Source: Myotis daubentonii (Eukaryota > Chordata > Mammalia > Chiroptera > Vespertilionidae). From it: a stretch of DNA of 64,000 bases. Positions within the stretch are counted from its first letter, which is position 1, and the number at the start of each line of letters is the position of its first letter. The translations under genes were made by a program, and so were the position numbers. The DNA is taken from positions 153,200,282 through 153,264,281 of the forward strand of contig NC_081840.1 in NCBI RefSeq assembly GCF_963259705.1. Reading direction: 5' to 3'. The notes beneath the pieces were generated by a model, which made no database searches, was not told where the DNA came from, and saw only the letters and a program-made list of their open reading frames with translations. Shown piece after piece: positions 56,192 to 64,000 of the stretch.

Positions 56192-56604
56192 CATCCACAT
56201 GGCCATCCTAAGAACTCAATACTATCTTTGTGACATGAACATTTAGTCTTATTTTAGTTCCTCATATATTTTCAATTATTCAGTTATCCAGAAATACACA
56301 CTGTTAATATGCTCCATGGTTCTCGATCTCCATATATTTACTTAAATATTTTCTCTGCTTAAAAGTGTTAATTTTGACTATTTTCTCCCTTTCATTGAGA
56401 TAGATATTCTTTTAGAAGAGCATCCTCCTTCAAGATCATTTTAAACACCACTTTCTCTTTGAACACTTATCTTGTAAATTCTGTATATGATTCATTCTTC
56501 TTCGATCCCTGTTCATTTGATTTTTCAAGTATTTTTCACTTATTTACTACTTCTTATGAAGCAGAACATTTTTTAATGTGTTCAAAACCCACATGTTGGA
56601 TATT
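56192..56604. other. No recognised feature
   Basis: AT-rich, no repeat termini. It precedes the inverted L1. Confidence 0.4.
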
Positions 56605-57897
56605 AGTAATTGTGAAGTCTCCAACTGTGTTCTTCTTTCTCAAGATTGCTGAGGCTATTCAGGGGCTTTTTTCATTCCATATAAATTTTTGGAATGCTGT
56701 CTAGGTCTGTGAAGTATGTCATTAGTATTTTAATAAGAATTAAATTGAATGTAGATTGCTTTGGGTAGTATGGATATTTTAATGTCAATTCTCCCTATCC
56801 ATGATCATGGTGTATGCTTCCACTTATTTGTGTCTTCCTCAATTTCTTTCTTCAATGTCCTATAGTTTTCCAAGTATAGGTCTTTTACCTCCTTTGGTAA
56901 ATATATTGCTAGGTACCTTACTTTTTGATATTGTTGTTGTTACAATAGTAAATGGGATTGTTTTCTTAATCTCTCTTTCTGATAGTTAATTATTGGTGTA
57001 TAATAATGCCACCAATTTCAGAATACTAATTTTGTATCCTGCTACTTTGTTGAATTCATTTATTAGATCTAATGGTTTTTTGGTGTATTCTTTAGGATTT
57101 TCTATATACAATATCATGTAATTTGTGAATAATGACAGTTTTACTTCCTCCTTTCCTATTTGAATGGGTTTTATTTCTTCTTATCTGATTGCTGTGGCTA
57201 GGACTTCCACGACTATGTAAAAGAAGAGTGATAAAAGCAGACATCCCTGTCTTGTTCCTGATATTAAGGCAAAAGCTTTTAGTTCTTTGCCCATTGAGTA
57301 TGATGATGGCTGTAGGTTTTTCATATATGGCCTTTGTTATGTTGAGGTCTGATCCTTTTATTCCCACACTGCTGAGAGTTTTTATCATAAATGGGTGCTG
57401 GATTTTATCAAATGCTTTTTCTGTATCTATTGATATGATCGTGTAATTTTCATCTTTCATTTTGTTTATGTGATATATCATATTTATTGATTTGCAAATA
57501 GTGTACCAGCCTTATATCCTGGAATAAGTTATGGTGAATGATCTTTTTCATGTATTGCTGGATCCAGTTTGCTAGTATTTTGTTAAGGGTATTAGCATCT
57601 ATGTTATCAGGGATGTTGGCCTATAATTTTCTTTCTTTTTATTTTATTTATTTTTCTTTTTTAAATTTTATGTCTTCATATTTTCTTTTTCTAGTTTGAG
57701 AATTAGGATAATGCTGGCCTCATAAGAAGAGCTTGGAAGTCTTCCCTCCTCTTGAATTTTTTTGGAATAGATTGAGAAGGATAGGTGTTAGTTCTTCTTG
57801 AATGTTTGCTAAGATTCACATGTGAAGACATCTGGCCCAGGAATTTTGTTTGCTAGAAGTTCTTTTTTTATTATTACTGCTTCAATTTCATTAGTTG
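56605..57897 (-). mobile_element. L1 inverted 5' segment (ORF2 reverse transcriptase region)
   Basis: Antisense ORF2. The minus frame at 57092-57481 reads an L1 RT peptide with SIDTEKAFDKIQHPF and PTAIIILNGQ, then frameshifts. Its 3' limit (GTTGGAGACTTCAC on the minus strand) is L1 sequence normally just upstream of the start of the adjacent sense segment. Confidence 0.9.
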
Positions 57898-58469
57898 TAC
57901 TACAAGGCCATTGTAATCAAAATAGCTCGGTACTGGCATAATAACAGGCATATAGACCAATGGAACAAAACATAGATCCCAGAAATAAACACACAACTTT
58001 ATGGTCAATTAATATTTGACAATGGAGGCAGGAGCATACGATGGAATAAAGACAATGTATTCAATAAATAGTGTTTGGAAAATTGAACAGGTACATGCAA
58101 AAAATGAAACTAGACCACCAACTTATACCATACACAACAATAAACTCAAAATGGATAAAAACTTAAATGTAAATCACAAAAACATAAAATCCTAGAATAA
58201 AATATAGGCAGTAAAATCTCAGTCCTCTCTCATCGCAATATTTTTGCTGATACATGTCTTAGGGCAAGGGAAACAAAAGAAAAAATAAATAAAACTGCAT
58301 CAAAATAAAAAAGCTTCTGCACAGCAAAAGAAACCATCAACAAAATGAAAAAGGAAACCACTGTAAGGGAGAAGATATTTGCCAATGATGCATCTGATAA
58401 GGAGTTAATTTCCACAATATATAAAGAACTTATACAACTCAACACCAGGAAGACAAGCAATTTAATTAA

Positions 58470-58711
58470 AAAATGGGCAGCCCTAACCGGTTTGGCTCAG
58501 TGGATAAAGTGTCGGCCTGCGGACTGAAGGGTCCCAGGTTCGATTCCGGTCAAGGGCATGTACCTTGGTTATGGGCACATCCCCAGTTAGGGGTGTGGAG
58601 GAGGTAGCTGACTTATGTTTCTAACTCTCTATCTTCTCCCTTCCTCTCTGTAAGAAACAATAAAATATATTTTTTAAAAATTATATATATATATATAAAA
58701 TAAAATGGGCA
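58470..58711 (+). mobile_element. Ves SINE inside L1 ORF2, TSD
   Basis: The body 58480-58701 starts GCCCTAACCGGTTTGGCTCA with GGTCCCAGGTTCGATTCCGG. AAAATGGGCA, part of L1 ORF2, is duplicated at 58470-58479 and 58702-58711. The tail extends into TATATATA. Confidence 0.95.
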
Positions 58712-59204
58712 AAGGACCCTAATAGACACTTCTCCAAAAAGGACATACAGATGGCCAATATACATGAAAAAAATGCTCAATGTCACTAATCATCAGTGAA
58801 TTGCAAATTAAAACCACAATGATTTATCACCTCATAACTGCCAAAATGGACTCCTTCACTAAATAAACAAGTTCTGGCTAGAATGTGGAGAAAAGGGAAC
58901 CTTTATGCACTGTTGGTGGGAATGTATGCAGACTGGTGCAGTCACTATGGGAAACAGTATGGAGTTTCATCAAATAGTTAAAAATGGAACTGCCTTTAGC
59001 AATCCCACATCTAGGAAATATATGCGAAGAACCCCAAAATACCAATTTGAAGGAATATATGCACCCCTATACTCATAGCAGCATTATTTACAATAGCCAC
59101 GATCTGGAAACAGCCGAAGTGTCCATCAGTAGACGAGTAGGTAAAAAGTTGTGATACATTTACACTATGGAATACTAGGTGGACATAAAAAAGAAGGAAC
59201 TCTT

Positions 59205-59350
59205 GTATGCATGCATATTAGCATAACCAATGGACACAGACACTGGGGAAGTGGGGGCTTGTCCTGGGGGATGGGAATGTCCGGGGAGGGGTCAATGGGG
59301 GAAAAGGAGACATATGTAATACTTTAAGCAATAAAAAAAATGCAAATGTG
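59205..59350 (+). mobile_element. Truncated L1 3' UTR inside another L1
   Basis: GCATAACCAATGGACACAGAC, GGGGAAAAGGAGACATATG and AAGCAATAAAAAAAATGC are the last about 115 bp of a bat L1 3' UTR with a short A tail. The host L1 is cut at GAACTCTT. Confidence 0.7.
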
Positions 59351-59561
59351 GCCCTAGCTTGTTTGGCCCAGTGGATACAGCATCAGTGTGTGCACTGAAG
59401 GGTCCCGGATTTGATTCCAGCCAAGGGCACATGCCCAGTTTTTGGGTTTGATCTCCAGTAGAGGGCGTGCAGGAGACAGCCATGTATCTCATTATTCTCT
59501 CTCATCATTGATGTTTCTATCTCTCTATCCCTCTCTTTTTCTCTCTGAAATCAATTATAGA
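59351..59561 (+). mobile_element. Ves SINE joined to the L1 3' UTR scrap
   Basis: Starts GCCCTAGCTTGTTTGGCCCA, has GGGTCCCGGATTTGATTCC and a CTCTCTGAAATCAATTATAG tail. No separate TSD lies between it and the preceding L1 scrap. Confidence 0.9.
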
Positions 59562-59566
59562 TAAAT

Positions 59567-59659
<93 letters not shown>

Positions 59660-59660
59660 G
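59562..59660. repeat. (GATA)n microsatellite at the SINE tail
   Basis: About 24 GATA/TAGA units with one GATGATA interruption near 59612. It sits where the SINE tail would end. Confidence 0.97.
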
Positions 59661-60045
59661 CTCTTACCCTTTGCTGCAACATTCATGGACCTGGATATTA
59701 TTATGTTGAGTGAAATAAGCCAGTCAAAGAAAAACAAATATCATATGATCTCACTTATATGCGGAATTTAATGAACAAACTAAACTGATGAACCAAATAG
59801 AAAAAGAGTCGGGGATACATGGAACGGACTGACAGCTGTCAGAGGGGAGGGGTGTTGGGAGGACTGAATGAAAGCAGGTGAAGGGATTAGCCAAAAAACA
59901 CATGTATAACCCATAGTTACAGACAACAGTGTGGTGATGGCCAGAGGGAAGGGGGCGGGCAGTGTCTGAGTGGAGGTTGGCAAAGGGGTCGGGGAAATGG
60001 GGATATCTGTAAAAGTGTCAACAATAAAAATATAGTTTAAATAGC

Positions 60046-61012
60046 CCATGTTCAAAATGTAAGAGATATAAGAATACAGTGAAAATTACCATTCGTGTCT
60101 TGTTACCAACACTTTTATTCTACAGATGAAATTGATGTGTTTAATTATCTCTATTCTTTTACATGCACTTTATGTATAAGCAAAATATTCTTTTTTCCTC
60201 TTTACACAACTGGTAACATACATTTTTAAATTTGCTGCTTTCACTTAAAAATGAATATTGGAAAATGTACTATATCAATAACTGGTTTCTTCATTTTTGT
60301 GTGGTTCCAGAGTGTTTTCTACCACTTATCATTTCTTTGTTAGTCTGATAATCAGCATTTCGATACCTTTCAATATTTTCCTAGCACAATATTGCAACAA
60401 AATTCTTTTACATATCTCATTGAAATATAAAATAAGTTCCTAGAAGTAAAATTGCTGGCTCAAAATGTATTTGCATTTGCTTGATCATGTCTTTAGAAAA
60501 TGTATTTTATTTTATTCAGTTTGAATAAAGCCTATCTATGATGAACTTAAAATAAATAAGATAAAAGCCTAATAACATCAGTCTGCTTCATAATCTATTC
60601 CTATAGGCACTCAATTTCCCTCTCCAGAGACAATCAATGATATCAGATTATTATATTCTTTCAGAGATATTATCTGTATATATATATAGGAGAGTTTATC
60701 ATATTTTGACATATTTGAGATTTTTATGTATATTCTTGGCTCTTGCCAAGAAGCTGATTGACAAAATAACACAAAGTTTTAGGGTAACCAGTGAATTGCA
60801 GTGTCAGTTAGATACAATCCAATCAAAGAACCCGAGATTAAAGTTATAGTCCTATTTATGTTTACTATAATTCTCAGTTGTAATTGAAAGGAAACACATA
60901 TATATGTACAAGGCATTGCAGTGTTTCCAGCCAAAGATATTAAATCTTATTACAATTTAGAATATTGTCCTCTACTTTTTGTCCATGGTAGTTATCAGAA
61001 TTTGCTACACCA
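60046..61012. other. No recognised feature
   Basis: About 1 kb AT-rich. Short TA run at 60679-60688. No repeat termini or coding signal. Confidence 0.45.
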
Positions 61013-61693
61013 TCATCTTGGGTTTTTCTTTTCTTTATTTCTTTTATTTCCTTTACTAGAGGCCCGATGCATGAAGATTGGTGCAAGAATGGGCCTTCCT
61101 TCCCCTGGCTGCCAGCACCCCCTTCGCTTCGGCCTGGAGCCACCTTTCTGCCTTTGTTCCTGCCTGGAGCTGCCTTTCTGCCTTCCCACACTGCCCAGAG
61201 GCCTGGAGTGGCTGGGGCTGTGTGGAATGCCTGCAATGTCACCTGCCCCAGGCTGCTCGTTGTCTGTGTATGCAAATTAGCCCGCCATCTTTGTTGTATT
61301 AATTTGCATACTCACTCCTGATTGGCTGGTGGGCATCGTGAAGGCATAGTTAATTTGCATCTTTCTCATTATTAGCTTAGATTCAGTCCTCTTAACCTAT
61401 ATTTGGGAACCCATACATAGAGCAGATGTGGTCTTGGGAACAAAATAGAAACAGAAGCATGAACAGACTGACAGCTCTCAGAGGGGAGGTGGCATGGGGA
61501 CCTGGCTGAAAGAAGGTAAAGGGATTAGTCAAAGAACATATATGCATAACCCTAGACACAGATGATAGTGTGGTGATGCCTGGAGGGAGTGGAGGAATGG
61601 GGGCTGGGTGGAGGTGGGCAAAGGGGTAGGACGGCATGTGTAGTAGTGTCAACAATAAAAATAAAGTTAAAAACTCATCTTGGGTTTTTCTTT
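61013..61693 (+). mobile_element. 5'-truncated bat L1 (3' UTR), 19-bp TSD, holding a Helitron
   Basis: TCATCTTGGGTTTTTCTTT at 61013-61031 recurs at 61675-61693. The L1 3' UTR at 61400-61670 reads GAACAGACTGACAGCTCTC, CATATATGCATAACC, GGGCTGGGTGGAGGTGGGC and CAACAATAAAAATAAAG. The Helitron lies near its 5' side. Confidence 0.88.
61056..61381 (-). mobile_element. Helitron with promoter-like module, minus strand
   Basis: Plus strand starts CTAGAGGCCCGATGCATG and ends with the reverse complement of TCTAAGCTAATAATGAG. It carries TATGCAAATTAGC, two reverse octamers, CTGATTGGCTGG (inverted CCAAT) and the reverse complement of CAAAGATGGCGGG. It is the same family as 34284 and 44437. Confidence 0.92.
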
Positions 61694-61807
61694 GTCTCTT
61701 TACTGCATCTTGTTTTTTTTGAATATTGGGTGTATATTTATTTCTTAGTTTATGCCCTTGATTTTGTGAAGCACATCCTCAGATAGTTTTTGGCAAATAT
61801 GTATATG

Positions 61808-62047
61808 AAATTAAATTTTTCTTAAATATATTTTATTGATTTTTTACAGAGAGGAAGGGAGAGGGATAGAGAGTTAGAAACATCGATGAGAGAGAAACAT
61901 TGATCAGAGGCTCCTGCACACCCCACAATGGGGATGTGCCCGCAACCAAGGTACATGCCCTTGACCGGAACCAAACCCAGGACCTTTCAGTCTGCAGGCC
62001 GACGCTTTATCCACTGAGCCAAACCGGTTACGGCTAAAATTAAATTT
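61808..62047 (-). mobile_element. Ves SINE, antisense, TSD
   Basis: The body 61819-62036 ends GAGCCAAACCGGTTACGGC, with ACCGGAACCAAACCCAGGACC as box B. AAATTAAATTT occurs at 61808-61818 and 62037-62047. GCTGCC of the usual tail is deleted (GATCAGAGGCTCC). Confidence 0.93.
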
Positions 62048-62579
62048 ATTTTTAATTCATAAAAAATAGTGTGCCTTCATGACTAATTGGGGATAGAATT
62101 ATAAGAATATTTTTCTTCAGTGTTATAAATTACTTATTCAATGTTTTCTAACTTCTAGTTCAGCCATCAGGAAATCTAAAGATATTCTTTAGGTAAGACT
62201 AGAATTTTTTCTAGAAGTTTTGACCTTGCTGTTATCAAATTTTGCCAATGATGTGTCATAATGTGGGAGTGTGCAGTCTTATTTATGAATTGTATGTAGA
62301 GTGAGCCTTTTGACTAGGAAATAGTTTTTCATTGTTGTAACTCTCCCTTATTTTTGGATTAATTTATTCCCCTCCCTTTATATTTCTGATTTTCTTTCTG
62401 AAACTCCTAGTATCATACAAATGATGGATTTGTAGAATTGTTCTTTTGGTTTCCTTTATATTGGTGCTACTTTTCCTTTTTTGATCTACTTTCTAGATGA
62501 GTTCTATATTTTCCAATTTTTCTATGAAGTTTATTATAACTTCCAAGTATTTAATTATCAACAATTTTTTTTATCAGAA
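62048..62579. other. No recognised feature
   Basis: T-rich on the plus strand; resembles nothing I can assign. Confidence 0.4.
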
Positions 62580-63561
62580 TCCTATATAATAAAAGCCCAG
62601 TCACCATAACTGCAAAATGACCACTTAACCAGTCACTATGAGATGCACTGACCACCTCTTGGTCCCTTTCCCCAGTCAGCAGGCTCCCATTGCCCCATGG
62701 TGAATGGGGACCCAGAGGTGGGTGACAGGGGATGGAGGCAGCACCAGGCCAAGGCTCCTGCCCCACCGGTCACCCCACCCACAGAGGGTAAGCCATGGCA
62801 GGGGTGGGGCCTGCGAGCAGGCGGAAACAGTTGACCTCTTGGTCAGGCTCTGATCACCCGATGTCGAATGGGGAACCAGGGTGGGTAGTGGTGGGCAGCA
62901 GGGCCAGTGAGCAGGCAGAAGAGCCAACCTTTTGTCCCTCACCCCGGCTGGTGGCTCTGATCACCCGATGGTGAATGGGAATCTAGGGTTGGGTGGCAGG
63001 GGATGCAGGTGGCACCAGGCCAAGGTCCCCGCCCTGCTGGTTGCCCCACACACAGAGGGCAACCTGCAGCGGGGGTGGGGACAGCGAGCAGGAGAGAATG
63101 GCCAAACTCTTGGTTCCTCCCCGTGGCCGGTAGGCTCTGATCACCCGATGGCAGACAGGGAACAGGGCTGGGTGGCAGCGGAGTGGCGGGGGCGGGACTG
63201 GCAAGCAGGTGGAAGAGTGGACATCTTGGTCCCTCCCTCTGCCCGCAGGCTCCGACCTCCAGATAGTGAACAGGGACCCGGTGGCGGGGGATGCCGGCGG
63301 TGCCAGGCCAAGGCCCCCTGCCCTGCTGGTTGCCCCACACACAGAGGGTGACCGCAGTGGGGGGTAGGGCCATGAGCAGGCGGGACGGCCGACCTCTCAG
63401 TCCCTCCTCCCCAGCCATCAGGCTCAGATGGCAAATTGGGAACCTTGGTGGGTGGCCGCAGGGGGCGGGACTGGCTGCTGGCAGCCAGGGAAGATGGCCC
63501 TGATCACAGGCTAGGCCCAGGGACCATACCCAATCATGAACATCGTGCTCCGGGCCTCTAG
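62580..63561 (+). mobile_element. Large GC-rich non-autonomous Helitron with internal repeats
   Basis: Starts TCCTATATAATAAAAGCC after A and ends GGGCCTCTAG before T. ACCAGGCCAAGG recurs near 62743, 63014 and 63302 (about 271 and 288 bp apart), and GCTCTGATCACCCGATG recurs near 62845, 62954 and 63136. Long frames on both strands (up to 225 codons, 62939-63616 minus) come from this repeat structure and have no domain. No Rep/helicase sequence. Confidence 0.93.
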
Positions 63562-64000
63562 TATATTTATAAGAAGCACCGTGTTTTTGTCTCAGGTATA
63601 CAATTTTTCCTATCACTCTGAGAATCTAAATTACAGAATGTTTTGAACTTTTCCATTCCTGTGAGTGTCCTTATCTCTCAGTTGTTTACTTGCTTTCTAA
63701 TTTAAAGAAACACTTTATAGTTCATGTCATAGATTTTTATTGGATATTAGGATATCCATGATTATCTGCTTATTGATGAAAACAATAAAATAAAATGTCA
63801 TTTGGAAGTTCTGAACAGGATATGGGATTTGTCAATTTTCAGCTTTACCATAAAGTGATCTGCTGGGAACCACATTTGTTTCTTGTGAAACACACAAAGT
63901 CTTATCTTTATATCTTTCTCCTTAGATAGTTCAGGTTCTTCATAGGAATACATCTAATAGTGTTTGAGGAGTCAAATTTGGAAAGCCCTCGGAAGCCAGC
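63562..64000. other. No recognised feature
   Basis: AT-rich flank up to the window end, no repeat termini or coding signal. Confidence 0.45.

Larger units (their letters stand above)
57898..60045 (+). mobile_element. L1 3' segment in direct orientation, with nested insertions
   Basis: Sense ORF2 3' part (GGCCATTGTAATCAAAATAG, CATATAGACCAATGGAAC, TCTGATAAGGAGTTAATTTC, GGAAACAGCCGAAGTGTCC) to a 3' UTR ending CAACAATAAAAATATAG. It is interrupted by a Ves SINE at 58480 and by a composite insertion at 59205-59657. Frameshifted and non-functional. Confidence 0.9.

Noticed and set aside
57092..57481. Intact reverse transcriptase gene
   Set aside because: The RT peptide is a frameshifted, inverted L1 segment without ORF1, promoter or complete ORF2.
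62939..63616. 225-codon minus-strand frame in GC-rich DNA
   Set aside because: It lies within the internally repeated interior of a non-autonomous Helitron and shows only repeat-derived Pro/Ser/Cys-rich segments, no domain.

Overview
The window is repeat-dense nuclear DNA of a vespertilionid bat (Myotis or a close relative). Three repeat types support this together: about 21 HeliBat-type Helitron segments (5' TC-TATA-TAATAAAAG, 3' hairpin then CTAG/CTAA, inserted between A and T), Ves-type tRNA-derived SINEs, and a SPIN-type hAT element. L1 copies of several ages, MER5-type hAT relics, an MLT1-type MaLR LTR, L2/MIR relics and many microsatellites make up most of the rest. I found no convincing protein-coding gene and no rRNA, tRNA or CRISPR feature. 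The longest open frames lie in microsatellites, L1 remnants or Helitron minisatellites. It reads as intergenic or deep intronic sequence.

Layout. 1-9 kb: two Helitrons, a SPIN copy with perfect 8-bp target duplications, SINEs (one inside a MER5 relic), a TTC/TCC tract, a third Helitron and an antisense L1. 9-16 kb: old L1 3' ends, one bat L1 3' UTR, a clean Ves copy and long unassigned stretches. 16-21.5 kb: a nest in which an old sense L1 holds a younger antisense L1, which holds two tandem Helitrons, followed by two more tandem Helitrons. 21.5-34 kb: mostly unassigned low-copy DNA with one MLT1 LTR, L2, MER5 and scattered SINEs. 34-36 kb: an antisense L1 interrupted by a Helitron and by a hAT element. 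36-44 kb: an LTR-like block, two Helitrons, a MER5 relic with a SINE and a striking hairpin. 44-51.5 kb: Helitron-rich, with tandem and convergent pairs and a 1-kb element built on a minisatellite. 51.5-55 kb: L1, a small mariner and an 869-nt purine-free tract. 55-64 kb: a Helitron with a hAT at its exact 5' end, an inverted (twin-primed) L1, a chimeric L1-SINE insertion and a 1-kb GC-rich Helitron.

The nested insertions give a relative chronology: old L1 < bat L1 < Helitrons, with at least one hAT insertion younger than a Helitron. Several Helitrons share a promoter-like module (octamer, CCAAT and AAGATGG motifs) that looks like captured host regulatory DNA. The most unusual observations are two Helitrons at the identical dinucleotide of two separate L1 3' UTRs, a recurrent compound-Helitron junction, and a near-perfect 26-bp-arm hairpin in a MER5 copy. 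All family names are from memory of consensus sequences; no database search was run.
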